A DNA stretch of 64,000 bases. It comes from Pirellulaceae bacterium (lineage in GTDB: Bacteria; Planctomycetota; Planctomycetia; Pirellulales; Pirellulaceae). The translations under genes and the position numbers were made by a program. Below the pieces are notes generated by a model. That model did no database searches and was not told the DNA's origin. It was given only the letters and a program-made list of their open reading frames with translations. The stretch lies in assembly GCA_026004775.1 (NCBI GenBank), contig BPJU01000016.1, positions 87,997 to 151,996 on the forward strand, given 5' to 3'. Below are positions 19,035 through 28,459 of the stretch, piece after piece; the first letter of the stretch is position 1, and each line of letters opens with the position of its first letter.

Positions 19035-21887
19035 GTGAAACTCTTGTGGAATAACCGGGCATGCTGTGCCCAAACGGCTGCTGTAGTAATGTGCCTGTTG
19101 AGTGTGTGTGGGTGTCAGGAGAAGAATACTGTTGTCACATCAGCCACCAGCAAGTACGAGGCGGCGGATGTTTCAACCGGTGCAGGCGCCGGTTCCGTTT
19201 CCGAGCCCAGCCCGATACCGGCAGCACCGGCGATATCAGCCGGCGGCCGGCCCTCGTCTTCCGCCGGGCCTTCCTCCGACCTTGTCGCAGTGGATCGCCA
19301 ATCGCAAGGTATTTCGTCCGGGTCGGTGAGTGGTGCATCGGCTACCAGCACGGCTGGTTCGCCGAGTACTTCGGCCCCGGCAACGAGCGTTCCTGCCCAG
19401 CAAGGTTCCGCACCGGCGGGCACAGCCCCGATCAAACCACCGGTGATTTCTCGCGAGCAGATCGAAAATCTTCAGCCCCCGGACGGGTCGCCGGAGGTAT
19501 TGCTGGCGTATTTGGAAGCACTGGAACGCCGGATGCCTCGGGGGCGCACGCAGCGAGAATTATTCGACGACATACAACGAGCGATCCAGGCTCGGGTCAC
19601 CGTGGCCGAAAGGTTGTTTGACCATCCTGAGGCGACTCCCGAGATGCGCCGTGAGGCGATGGATCTGGTACTGGCTTCGTTGCAGGACCTGAGCAACATC
19701 GGTGCTCCGAATGTATTGGCGTCGGTTCGGACTTTTTGTAATAAACTGGCTCAGGATCGTGATTCGCAAATCGCCGCCACCGGCCGATTGATGCTCTTTT
19801 CGCTGGACGTAGGCGACCTGGTGGATGGCAAGACCAGCGACCCTCAGGGCGTGCTGCAAGCCGCGCGAAAGTTGATGGCCGAAGAGCAGAAAGACGGGGC
19901 GCTTTTCGCCCATGTGCGGACGGCGGCTTTGAGCATGATCGAGGTGGGGCATCGCCAGGAGGGGTTACAACTGGTCCGCGAGTTGGCAGAGACGTTTGCC
20001 GGCACGACCGATCCGGCTCTGGCGCGGCAGCGGGATCTGATGCTGGAAGAAGCTCGTTTCTTGGAGCTTGACTTGCCGTCGAAGATCCTGGCGTTCGCGA
20101 AAAACGAACCCGATTCGCTGCAGCCGCTGCTGGACGGCACGGCCCAGTTGCTCAGTATCGACCAGCCGGGTTTGGGAACGCTCCAACAGTCGGCCTTTAT
20201 TGCCGATGCCCTGGAGAGAAACGGGCAAATACCGGCCGCTCAAAAGGTCTATCAGTTGATTAAAGACGCTTACAAGGCAACCGCGGATTCCGAGCTACGC
20301 AAGCTCGTGGACGAAACGGTCCAGTATGCGGAACGACGGTTCGCGCTGCTGGCCAAACCGTTTGTGCCGGCGGGCAAGACCTTCGACGGGCGCGAATTCC
20401 GGTGGGATAACTATCAAGGGAAAGTCGTACTGATCACTTTCTGGTCGGCCGAAAACATCCAGTATCTTGCCGCGGAACTACCGGAGCTCAAACGGCTGCA
20501 TGACGTATACAAGGAGCGAGGGTTCGCCGTCGTCGGCATCAACATCGACGGCAATCGCCGCCTGGTAGAACAATTTTTTGCTTTCCAGCCGATGCCTTGG
20601 GAAACCATCATGGACGGAAGCGATGGCCAGGGCAAATTGATGCAACAATGCGGAGTTCGTTCCGTACCGTTCACTTTTTTGGTGGACAGCCAGGGGGTGG
20701 TTACGGATTTGCACGTCAATGTGAAGAATCTGCCGGAGAAGCTGGTGAAGTTGCTGAACGCTCCTGGTGGCCAACAGGCTCCCAAGAGCCAGGACCAGGG
20801 GGCGGTTTTGGGCGGTGGAGTTCAGCACTACGTGGCTTTCCGCACGCCGGTGGTGGATGAACCGCAGGGCGATCCCGTTGGCGCGGACAATCCGTATCGA
20901 GCGCCGGACGGGCTATCGCGAGAGGAACTGGTTCGATTCCTGGAAAAGATGGCGGAAAAACCAGCCTCCATTCAGGCTCGTCCCGGCTTTGCCGAAGCGG
21001 TGATCGAGGCAGCGGAACGCATTTTGGCTGACGGCAGCCAAGACCAGGCAGGCCGGATCGCTATTGAGCATCTTTTGCGCACGTGGCAGCGGCTGGCTGC
21101 TGATGGGCGAGCGGGTGCGGACGAGCAGTTGGAGAAGCTGGTGGCGCGCTTCGCCGGCGACGGCAGGCCGGCGGTGAGCCGACTCGTGGAATGGCTGGAA
21201 CTGGAACTCGCTGCGGTCCGCGCCGACCAGTTGCCGATCGAGCAGGTACCGGAGTTGCTGGGTCGGATCGAGAAATTCTTCGAGAAAACGCAACCTGGGC
21301 GCGAGCATCTGCGGCTGGCGTCAGCCACCGTGCATGCCGTCAATCGGCTGGAAGTGGCCGATCGCGCTGCCTATTTCGATCGGTTCGGAAAGGTGTGGTC
21401 CACCAGCACCGACCGTCAATTGGCGGCGTATGGGCGGCGTGTGGCTGCCGGGCCGGACGGCGAGGCCTCGTCCATCGTGGGACAACGGCTGGAGCTCAGT
21501 GGTCTGACGGCGGCCGGCACGTTGTTCGATTGGCGCCGGTACGAAGGCAAAGTGGTGCTGGTCGATTTTTGGGCCACGTGGTGTGGACCGTGTGTCAGAG
21601 AAATGCCGAAAGTAAAGGCTCTCTACGAAAAATGGAAGGCAAAGGGGTTTGAGGTTGTGGGAGTCAACTTGGACCGCAGTTCCGAGAGCTTGGCTGAGTT
21701 TTTGGAAAAGAACCATATCAGTTGGCCGCAACTTATTGGCGACGATGCGCGTCAAGCAGCCGAGCGTTACCAGGCGAGAGCTATTCCGTGGCTTTTGCTG
21801 GTGGATCGCCAGGGGCGTATCGTTCATGCCACTCATCATGTCGACGACTTGCAAGAGCGGGTAGCAGCGTTGCTGGAGCGGCCGTGA
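19035..21887 (+). CDS. Lipoprotein with two thioredoxin-like (TlpA-type) domains
   Basis: The 950-residue protein starts with a lipoprotein-type signal (LLSVCGCQ at about residues 22-29) and a serine/alanine/proline-rich linker, so it is probably attached to a membrane outside the cytoplasm. A helical region precedes a first thioredoxin-like domain (about residues 440-575) whose active-site position reads FWSAENIQYL and lacks the cysteine pair. A second domain at the C-terminus (from about residue 825) has the complete WATWCGPC motif and should be redox-active. The GTG start at 19035 follows GAAGGGA. The partner proteins are unknown. Confidence 0.85.
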   Translation: MKLLWNNRACCAQTAAVVMCLLSVCGCQEKNTVVTSATSKYEAADVSTGAGAGSVSEPSPIPAAPAISAGGRPSSSAGPSSDLVAVDRQSQGISSGSVSGASATSTAGSPSTSAPATSVPAQQGSAPAGTAPIKPPVISREQIENLQPPDGSPEVLLAYLEALERRMPRGRTQRELFDDIQRAIQARVTVAERLFDHPEATPEMRREAMDLVLASLQDLSNIGAPNVLASVRTFCNKLAQDRDSQIAATGRLMLFSLDVGDLVDGKTSDPQGVLQAARKLMAEEQKDGALFAHVRTAALSMIEVGHRQEGLQLVRELAETFAGTTDPALARQRDLMLEEARFLELDLPSKILAFAKNEPDSLQPLLDGTAQLLSIDQPGLGTLQQSAFIADALERNGQIPAAQKVYQLIKDAYKATADSELRKLVDETVQYAERRFALLAKPFVPAGKTFDGREFRWDNYQGKVVLITFWSAENIQYLAAELPELKRLHDVYKERGFAVVGINIDGNRRLVEQFFAFQPMPWETIMDGSDGQGKLMQQCGVRSVPFTFLVDSQGVVTDLHVNVKNLPEKLVKLLNAPGGQQAPKSQDQGAVLGGGVQHYVAFRTPVVDEPQGDPVGADNPYRAPDGLSREELVRFLEKMAEKPASIQARPGFAEAVIEAAERILADGSQDQAGRIAIEHLLRTWQRLAADGRAGADEQLEKLVARFAGDGRPAVSRLVEWLELELAAVRADQLPIEQVPELLGRIEKFFEKTQPGREHLRLASATVHAVNRLEVADRAAYFDRFGKVWSTSTDRQLAAYGRRVAAGPDGEASSIVGQRLELSGLTAAGTLFDWRRYEGKVVLVDFWATWCGPCVREMPKVKALYEKWKAKGFEVVGVNLDRSSESLAEFLEKNHISWPQLIGDDARQAAERYQARAIPWLLLVDRQGRIVHATHHVDDLQERVAALLERP

Positions 21888-21993
21888 AGGCGGGGCAGCC
21901 GGCGCGGCACGCTGCTGTGTAAGGCCCTCCGCTACTGCGCCGATCGTGTGTTGTACTGCGTTTCGGCGGACTGTTTCGCTGGAACGGCATTAT

Positions 21994-22506
21994 CTAGAGG
22001 TCAGGCGACACACGGTGCCAGCTCTTCTGAGCGGCAGCCCTTACAACGTCGGCCGGCCATGGTGGGCCGTGCCATAGTTCCAGCAGGTAGCCGCCGTGCT
22101 CCAGCCAGCCGACGGCGCTTTTTCGGCACCAGCGCAAATCAACTCGAACCGGGATAAGGGACTGGGGTGCGGTCTGGAGCCAGACCAGGGTAGATCGCGA
22201 GTTGATCGGGTGGCGGGTGAAAAATCCGATCCCGCGATGGCCGATGTTTTTTCCAATGGCGGGAATGCTGTTTTCCACGTCGAATTGGCCGTTGCTGTCG
22301 GCCGGTGTGGCGATGAGAGGTACGGCGAGCGTACGACGCGCTTCGGCTCGACGTTCCCACGCCAGTGGCCCGCCACTGGCATAGGAGAGGGCTTGGTCGA
22401 CTACCCGCTGCACCAAAAACCTCGGATCGGCAACCGCTGCCAAGTGGGACTGTGATCCCGTGACGTTCATGGAATCGGCAGACCGTGTCGTAAAAAAGTC
22501 GTGCAT
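21994..22506 (-). CDS. PilZ-like domain protein
   Basis: The 170-residue product contains a pattern like PilZ: an arginine-rich ERRAEARRTL start followed about 40 residues later by GKNIGHRGIGFF in place of the usual D-x-S-x-x-G motif, then LRWCRKSAVGWLEHGG. Canonical PilZ domains bind cyclic-di-GMP through R-x-x-x-R and D/N-x-S-x-x-G; the second motif is altered here, so binding is doubtful. ATG 22506 has GGGAG about 13 bases upstream; a TTG at 22611 would add 35 residues. The flank 22612-22833 shows no gene. Confidence 0.5.
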   Translation of the reverse strand: MHDFFTTRSADSMNVTGSQSHLAAVADPRFLVQRVVDQALSYASGGPLAWERRAEARRTLAVPLIATPADSNGQFDVENSIPAIGKNIGHRGIGFFTRHPINSRSTLVWLQTAPQSLIPVRVDLRWCRKSAVGWLEHGGYLLELWHGPPWPADVVRAAAQKSWHRVSPDL

Positions 22507-22833
22507 GGTAGCTACTACTCCCGTCGAAGAGAGAAACGCAGCGCCGGCAAACTGGTTCGCCGCCGATACAAGAAGCAGCGTGCACGAGTTCGGCAGTCGG
22601 CTTTCCGACAAGTCATCACCGGGCGGCTGTCTCGCATTAGATATCTACGTTGCAAACGACCGAGAGTCAAATTCAGGCGGCTGGCGGGAAAGGGAAAGCT
22701 TTTTTCGAAACGCAGCTCACTGTGGCTTCGACGGCTCGTTTGGGTGGCCAGGTACGAAACGGTGGCCGGCGCACGCGCGCTGGGTGGTGCCGCGGACAGT
22801 AAGGGTTTCTGGCAACAGGTAGAATTCAGAAAC

Positions 22834-24003
22834 TCACCGGCTGGACGGCGTCGAAATCCGCAAGGCATCCGACCGGAACAGGGTCGAATGGGGATAGCGC
22901 CGCAGCGCCTCGTTCAAGACTTGCTCGGCTTCGGCTGGCCGGCCGTGCTGTTCAAGCCACTCGATCCACAAGCGGTAGACGATCGGAGGCCCGTCGATAA
23001 AAAGCGGCGCTTGTGGATCCGAATCTTTGCGTGATTCCAACAGGGTGAGGGCTTCCGGATGGCGTCCCAGCCGGCAGAGGGATTGCGCCCATTGCTGGGT
23101 GACGTGTACCAGGTTTGCGCGCAGGGGCGGATAGTTCGGATCGACCTGCCGCGCCTGGTCGAGCCGTCTCATCGCTTCGGCGTACAGGCCCTGCTGGGCC
23201 AGAGCCAACGCCCAGTTGTTCCAGGTTGCCAGGAGGTTCTCGCGAGCCGATGCGTCTTGCGGATCCAGAAGCAGGCTCATCCGAAAAGCTCGCTCTGCCT
23301 GCTGATAGCGATCGTGTTCCAGGTGTTGGACGCCAAAGTTGTAATAGAGCTTACCCACCAGCGCTGCATCGGTTATGGGGAGTGCCGAGTGGGCGCCGTC
23401 GGGGGTTGCGGCCGCACGCTGCTCGTCACTGAGGTCAAACCATCGAGGACTCGTCGTTTGTACGTCGATCGGTCGGCCCGGCCCTTCCACCCGACAGAAA
23501 ACATGCGTGGCGCTTGCCATCGGTGTGGTCCGGATGCCTTGCCGGCGGCAGAGTTCGACGAACAGGATAGTGGAACTGACGCAGTTGTAATGGCCTTTTT
23601 GTAATGCAAGGGTAACCGAGGTGGCGTCCGGACGGTACTGTCCTACCAGTATCTGTTGGTGAAGCAGCCTGAGCGTGGTCGCCAGCCGCTGTTCCAACCG
23701 CTGAAAGTCGTGCGACTCGGCGGACGGGAGATCAGGCAAGGCCTGGAGTTTTCGGGCGAGTTTTTCGAAGCGATCACGGGCTTCGACATCCGGTGTGTCG
23801 TTCTCGGCCAAGAGGGCCGCATCGAGCAAAGGGAAAACATCCAGATGACCGTCAGCGGCGTCTTGCAAAAGGGACTGTTCCTCAGGTGTCATTGTCTGCG
23901 GGGGGGCCGGCAGCCACCGGTCGCTGCCCGGCAGCGGCGCGCAGAGCAACCCATGCAGCAAGCAAACCGAGCAGAAGTGGCGAACCAACTTTGCTGTAAC
24001 CAT
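22834..24003 (-). CDS. Secreted transglutaminase-like protein with TPR repeats
   Basis: The 389-residue protein has a signal peptide (about residues 1-24). A transglutaminase-like segment follows, with the cysteine in GHYNCVSSTILFVELCRRQGI (about residue 140) and the histidine in SATHVFCRVEG, resembling the SirB1/transglutaminase-core fold. From about residue 215, tetratricopeptide repeats follow (YYNFGVQHLEHDRYQQAERAFRMSLLLDP and later units). Such proteins often act in peptide or protein processing, but no substrate can be predicted. A third catalytic residue is not obvious. Confidence 0.7.
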   Translation of the reverse strand: MVTAKLVRHFCSVCLLHGLLCAPLPGSDRWLPAPPQTMTPEEQSLLQDAADGHLDVFPLLDAALLAENDTPDVEARDRFEKLARKLQALPDLPSAESHDFQRLEQRLATTLRLLHQQILVGQYRPDATSVTLALQKGHYNCVSSTILFVELCRRQGIRTTPMASATHVFCRVEGPGRPIDVQTTSPRWFDLSDEQRAAATPDGAHSALPITDAALVGKLYYNFGVQHLEHDRYQQAERAFRMSLLLDPQDASARENLLATWNNWALALAQQGLYAEAMRRLDQARQVDPNYPPLRANLVHVTQQWAQSLCRLGRHPEALTLLESRKDSDPQAPLFIDGPPIVYRLWIEWLEQHGRPAEAEQVLNEALRRYPHSTLFRSDALRISTPSSR

Positions 24004-24365
24004 AGCGGGACTGGTGGGAGTCCTGGGGCAAGCGCCTTAGCGGGCTCCCTCCCAGCTACCGCAGCCGTGGCTCGAGCAACGGTTCTAACTGCCCATCCGA
24101 AAACCGCCCTTGGTCCGCTTATCGATAGGCCCTCGAACCGGTTTTCAGATAGGCTCTAAAACCTCCGTGGGGCAGAGTCACCAGCCAAGTGTAGCTTACA
24201 CATTTGCGTTGAGACGGAGGAAAGAGACGTTTTCAAAGGCGACGTGCGGGCATGACCCAACACGACCCCTACAGCCGGCACCAAACGTACGCCGTGACGA
24301 GGCAAGTGTGGCAGCGACGATTCGGACATTCGGGTCTGGGCCCCAGCAGCCCGAAAGCCAGCCGG
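24004..24365. other. Intergenic region without a recognised gene
   Basis: This stretch lies upstream of the transglutaminase-like gene and downstream of ribBA. It contains a short inverted repeat (GAAAACCG near 24098 and CGGTTTTC near 24139). I see no supported coding region or RNA gene. Confidence 0.4.
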
Positions 24366-25589
24366 CTACGTCTCAAACGATTCGGGTAGTAGGTGCCCGA
24401 GTTTGTTTCGTTTGGTGGCCAGATAGTGAGCGTTGTACGGGTTGGCCGGGGAAACGATCGGGATCTGGTCGACGACTTCCAGGCCGAAGCCGCGGGCGTT
24501 GAACAAGGCCTCGACTTTCTTGCGGTTGTTGGTCAACAGACGCACCTTGGAAAGTCCCAGGTCCTTGAGGATCTGGATACCGATTCCGTAGTCGCGCATA
24601 TCGGCCTGGTAGCCGAGGGCGTAATTGGCTTCGACGGTATCGAGTCCCTGGTCTTGGAGCGAGTAGGCGCGGATCTTGTCGATCAGGCCGATGCCTCGCC
24701 CTTCTTGCGGGAGGTAGACCAGCACGCCCCGGCCTTCGTGGCTGATCATGTCCAGGGCCATGTGGAGCTGGTCACCGCAGTCGCAGCGCAACGAGGCGAT
24801 CAGGTCACCGGTAAAGCAGCTTGAGTGCATCCGCACCAGTGGTGCATCGGTTGCATCGGAAATATCCCCCATCACCAGCACGAGCGGCTGCTGGGTTTCG
24901 TACTTGACGCCGTAAGCGATGATGCGGAATTTGCCGAACCGCGTCGGCAGGTCGGCTTCCGCGATCCGATAGACCAGCTTTTCGCTCAAACGCCGGTGGG
25001 CGATCAGTTCTTCGATGGAGATGATGGCCAGTCGGTGGCGGGAGGCGATTTCGAGCAGTTCTTCGCGAGAGGCCCGATCGCCTTGTTCGTTGAGGATTTC
25101 GCACAGAACGCCGGCCGGAGTAAGGCCAGCCATGCGGGCCAGGTCGACGGCGGCTTCGGTATGGCCGGCGCGGCGCAGCACGCCGCCTTCTTTGGCGATC
25201 AGCGGTTGGACGTGGCCGGGCCGAACGAAATCCTCGGCTCGGCTGTTGGGCTGGATGGCTTCCCGGATCGTTTTTGCCCGTTCGGCGGCGGTGACGCCGG
25301 TCTTGCACGTATAGTGGTCGATTGGGGTAACGAAGGCGGTACCCAGTCGAGTGGTATTCACATCGGAGACGGGAACCAGTTTCAGCCTTTCGGCCACGTC
25401 CGGCAGGACAGCCAGGCAGGTGATACCGCGGCCCGAGAGCAGAAAGTTGATGGTTTCGGGCGTCGCCTTTTCGGCCGCGCAGATAAAGTCCCCCTCGTTT
25501 TCGCGGTCTTCGGCGTCGACAACGATCACCACTTCGCCGCGGGCGATCGCTTCCACAGCGGCCTGAACGCTCGAAAAATGTTTACCCAT
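24366..25589 (-). CDS. ribBA: Bifunctional DHBP synthase / GTP cyclohydrolase II
   Basis: The enzyme makes the two starting compounds of riboflavin: 3,4-dihydroxy-2-butanone 4-phosphate from ribulose 5-phosphate, and the pyrimidine precursor from GTP. Residues 1 to about 205 are the RibB domain, with the acidic loop DAEDRENEGDF and the sugar-phosphate part RRAGHTEAAVDL. Residues from about 206 are the RibA domain, with the zinc cysteines in CFTGDLIASLRCDCGDQL and the active-site region PQEGRGIGL. The length of 407 is normal. I see no FMN riboswitch upstream. Confidence 0.95.
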   Translation of the reverse strand: MGKHFSSVQAAVEAIARGEVVIVVDAEDRENEGDFICAAEKATPETINFLLSGRGITCLAVLPDVAERLKLVPVSDVNTTRLGTAFVTPIDHYTCKTGVTAAERAKTIREAIQPNSRAEDFVRPGHVQPLIAKEGGVLRRAGHTEAAVDLARMAGLTPAGVLCEILNEQGDRASREELLEIASRHRLAIISIEELIAHRRLSEKLVYRIAEADLPTRFGKFRIIAYGVKYETQQPLVLVMGDISDATDAPLVRMHSSCFTGDLIASLRCDCGDQLHMALDMISHEGRGVLVYLPQEGRGIGLIDKIRAYSLQDQGLDTVEANYALGYQADMRDYGIGIQILKDLGLSKVRLLTNNRKKVEALFNARGFGLEVVDQIPIVSPANPYNAHYLATKRNKLGHLLPESFET

Positions 25590-25814
25590 CGCCTTGCACT
25601 CTCACCCCCTATCGGGCGTGTGATCGTCGCCCGGCACGTGCCCGGGCATCCGGTTCACAGGGTGCCCTTCTACTAAAATGATAGCTTCTGGCTGTTCCGG
25701 CGTATACGATAGGCTTGATGAGTTAAGCGGGAGTGGGCGGTGTGGTTGGACCTTGGCGGCCCAGCCGCCGTAGCCGAGCTGCGCCCGAAAAAAGACGGCC
25801 GGGAGGTACCTGGG

Positions 25815-26750
25815 GTGAAACAGCCACGGGTTTTGTGTGTGGCGTGCTGGCTGGTGCTGGCGAATGTTTCTGCGCTCTTGGCCCAGCCCAGCGGTGGTGG
25901 TTCTTCGGCAGGAGGTTGGCCGAAGGTGGCTCAAGAGAGCCGCGAGGTCGATCGGATTACGATCGGAGGACGATCGGTCCGGCGGTATCTGGGCGTCGAA
26001 TATGGGCGAGTAGGTGACGTGGTGTTGCGGGCGGATGTATTTGTGCCTGAGCGGCCGGAGCGTATGCCGGCGGTGATGTTGATCCATGGCGGGGCGTGGG
26101 CTGTGGGAACCCGCTGGCAGATGTGGCTGCATGCTCAACCGCTGGTTCAGGCCGGATGGGCGGCCGTGAGCATCGACTACCGTTTGGCGCCGCAGGCGGT
26201 GTTTCCGGCTCAACGGGACGACTGCCGCTTGGCATGGCGATGGATGGCGGAGCAGGGGGATCGTTTCGGTTGGGATCCCCAGCGGATGGCGGTTTACGGG
26301 TATTCGGCCGGAGCGCATCTGGCGTTGTTGCTGGCACTGGATCCGGACCCGGGGCAACCTCCGGTGCCGCGTCCTCGAGCGGTGGTGGCGGGCGGAGCGC
26401 CGTGCAGTTTCGATTGGCTGCCGCCGGACAGCCGCACGCTCGCCTATTTCCTGGGTGGCAGCCGCCGGCAGGTGCCGGATCGTTACCGGCAGGCCTCGCC
26501 ACTGGCTTATGTGTCCCAGGACGATCCGCCGGTGCTGCTGTTCCACGGCCGCGACGATATGTTAGTACCGCTGGCCAGTGTGCAGCGGTTCCAGCAGCGG
26601 ATGGAGGAGGTTGGGGGGGTGTGCCGGCTGGAGGTTTACCCGGGGTGGGGCCATTTGGCCACGTTTTTGGCGGAGGCACCGCGCAAGGAGGCGGTCACCT
26701 TTTTGCGGCGCTATTTGGAACCGCAAGCGGGCCCGGCCGAACTGCCGTAA
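25815..26750 (+). CDS. Secreted alpha/beta-hydrolase (esterase/lipase-like)
   Basis: The 311-residue protein has a signal peptide (about residues 1-23, ending near LLAQ). The fold is an alpha/beta hydrolase of the esterase type with the oxyanion motif HGGAW, the nucleophile in GYSAGAH (about residue 168), the acid in FHGRDDMLVP and the histidine in GWGHL. It resembles feruloyl-esterase or acetylesterase-like proteins. GTG 25815 has GGGAGG nine bases upstream and starts the signal peptide; an earlier GTG at 25740 is less likely. It is divergent from ribBA. Confidence 0.85.
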   Translation: MKQPRVLCVACWLVLANVSALLAQPSGGGSSAGGWPKVAQESREVDRITIGGRSVRRYLGVEYGRVGDVVLRADVFVPERPERMPAVMLIHGGAWAVGTRWQMWLHAQPLVQAGWAAVSIDYRLAPQAVFPAQRDDCRLAWRWMAEQGDRFGWDPQRMAVYGYSAGAHLALLLALDPDPGQPPVPRPRAVVAGGAPCSFDWLPPDSRTLAYFLGGSRRQVPDRYRQASPLAYVSQDDPPVLLFHGRDDMLVPLASVQRFQQRMEEVGGVCRLEVYPGWGHLATFLAEAPRKEAVTFLRRYLEPQAGPAELP

Positions 26751-26798
26751 CCGGGTTGCCGGCGGCACAGGGTGGCTCGGAGCCGACGAGGAAGAGGG

Positions 26799-27662
26799 AT
26801 GCTGGAACGCGAAGAGTACATTGAGCAGGCTTATTTTTTCAATCTGCTGCATGAGCGGATTCCGCAGAGTGTGCCCCTTCAGGACGTGCTCCAACAGGCC
26901 AAACAGGAGTTGCTGGCATCGACACGCTTGCCGCTGGCCGTGGACTATTTGTTGACGGAGTTGAATCACAGCGGGGCGATGTCGCCCGCGATGCGGCGGT
27001 TGGGCCACTATTTCACGGCGTTCCAGACGTTCATCATCGAGTCGGCCGAGGATGAGCGGGGGCGGTTCGACATGCGCATCGCTGTACAGGTACTGAAAGC
27101 CGAGGCCGAGTATCGGGCCGGCAATCCGACACCGCAGGGCTCATTCGTCTTCCAGTTTGAAACACTGGCCCGCAACCGGCTCAGCTACGATCGGGGGTTG
27201 GCGGCGATGGCCGAAGACCCGATTTATTCGCCGGAGTGGCGAGAATGGATTTTGACGGTGCGAAGGCAAATAGGTCTCATCGATTTTGCCGATCTATTGT
27301 ATGTTCGAAGTGCCTACTATTGGATGCGGCAGTCGGTTGGGGGCCAGCCGGTCACACCTACCAAACCCGTGTTGTTCGGCGAAAAGGAGGGCAAGATTGC
27401 GTGGGCCAACCGGCGCAAAGACCCGCTGTACTTGTTTGCAGCGTTACAACGGCAGCTCGGCTATCCGAAGGTGCCGCGTCCTACGCCGCCCGACTCGCCG
27501 GCGGACCTGGTGCCGCAGTTACTGCGGCGACTGGAACGGTTGGAGTTACGGCTACGGATGCTGGAAGAAGAACAGCGCCACGGAGCGATCGATTTCCAGA
27601 AGCTCCAGCAGTATTATCAGGAGGGGAAAGTTCCTCCGCCCATGGATGACCCAAGCGACTGA
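26799..27662 (+). CDS. Conserved protein of unknown function with C-terminal coiled coil
   Basis: The 287-residue, soluble, largely helical protein has no signal peptide or membrane segment. Notable segments are LEREEYIEQAYFFNLLHERI at the start and a C-terminal stretch LVPQLLRRLERLELRLRMLEEEQRHG that should form a coiled coil, then a proline-rich end. I do not recognise a functional family. The start is taken as ATG 26799; a GTG at 26772 in the same frame would add nine mostly basic residues. It follows the esterase gene by 48 bases and may be co-transcribed with it. Confidence 0.65.
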   Translation: MLEREEYIEQAYFFNLLHERIPQSVPLQDVLQQAKQELLASTRLPLAVDYLLTELNHSGAMSPAMRRLGHYFTAFQTFIIESAEDERGRFDMRIAVQVLKAEAEYRAGNPTPQGSFVFQFETLARNRLSYDRGLAAMAEDPIYSPEWREWILTVRRQIGLIDFADLLYVRSAYYWMRQSVGGQPVTPTKPVLFGEKEGKIAWANRRKDPLYLFAALQRQLGYPKVPRPTPPDSPADLVPQLLRRLERLELRLRMLEEEQRHGAIDFQKLQQYYQEGKVPPPMDDPSD

Positions 27663-27851
27663 CGAGCGGACGTTGTCGTAAACGCCGATTCTTCGCAGGA
27701 ATCGAAGATGTACCGTTGCCGTCCTGCCGCGTACTGGGTATAAGAAACCAAGAAGAGGATGTCGGCTCCAGCTCGGCGGACCGTTGCCCGGCGGACGACG
27801 TCTACCTGGAATTGGAGATGGCGGAATACCGCCCTCCTGGAGAAGCATGCG

Positions 27852-28361
27852 ATGCCCAGTGACCTGGATGAGGGCGCTGCTGCCAAGTTCCATCTGAAGC
27901 TCGATTCTGAGACTGTTGCTGAAGTGATTTCGGCCGACCCGGTTTGTGTTTCCGAGCAGGCGACACTTCGCGAAGTTCTCAGTTTGCTGCGCAGGCTCGG
28001 ACGGGGCTGCGCTCTGGTTTGTCAGGAGCAGAAGCTGGTCGGCATTTTTACGGAACGGGATGCACTCCGATTGCTGGCTCTGCTAGGCGCGGGAAACGTC
28101 CAGTTGCTGGATCAGCCGATCCGATCGTTGATGGTTCCCAATCCGGTGACCATTCGTAAAGATGCCACGGTGGCCGAGGCGATCCGCAGGATGTCCCAAG
28201 GAGGCTACCGGCGGTTACCCGTGGTAGACGGCAATGGAACGCCGGTGGGAGTGATGAAAGTGTCCGGGATTTTGCATTACTTTGCCGAGCATTTTCCCAA
28301 GTATGTGTACACGTTGCCGCCGGAACCGCACTACGCGCCGCGTGAGCGGGACGGGGCGTAG
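27852..28361 (+). CDS. CBS-domain pair protein
   Basis: The 169-residue protein consists mainly of two CBS motifs: VISADPVCVSEQATLREVLSLL...LVGIFTERDALRLL and MVPNPVTIRKDATVAEAIRRM...RRLPVVDGNGTPVGVMKVSGI. CBS pairs bind adenine nucleotides and act as energy sensors. ATG 27852 is preceded by GGAG; ATG 27759 would add a basic tail. The gene lies about 100 bases upstream of korA, and a second CBS protein follows korB, so a role in sensing or tuning the oxidoreductase is plausible but inferred from position only. Confidence 0.85.
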   Translation: MPSDLDEGAAAKFHLKLDSETVAEVISADPVCVSEQATLREVLSLLRRLGRGCALVCQEQKLVGIFTERDALRLLALLGAGNVQLLDQPIRSLMVPNPVTIRKDATVAEAIRRMSQGGYRRLPVVDGNGTPVGVMKVSGILHYFAEHFPKYVYTLPPEPHYAPRERDGA

Positions 28362-28459
28362 AGCTAGGGCGGCAGAGCGACAGTCAGAGGGGACGTCCGA
28401 GTGGACTTCCCGCACCACCAACTCCCTATGGGGTAGTTTCCAGCAGGCGTATAGCGACG

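Noticed and set aside
24825..25676. Plus-strand frame of 283 residues over ribBA
   Set aside because: It is the antisense of ribBA, with no domain or ribosome binding site.
25590..25814. FMN riboswitch upstream of ribBA
   Set aside because: I looked for the conserved RFN core and stems in the gene sense and found none.
26096..26824. Glycine/serine-rich frame overlapping the esterase
   Set aside because: Composition is low complexity, and the esterase frame carries all catalytic motifs.
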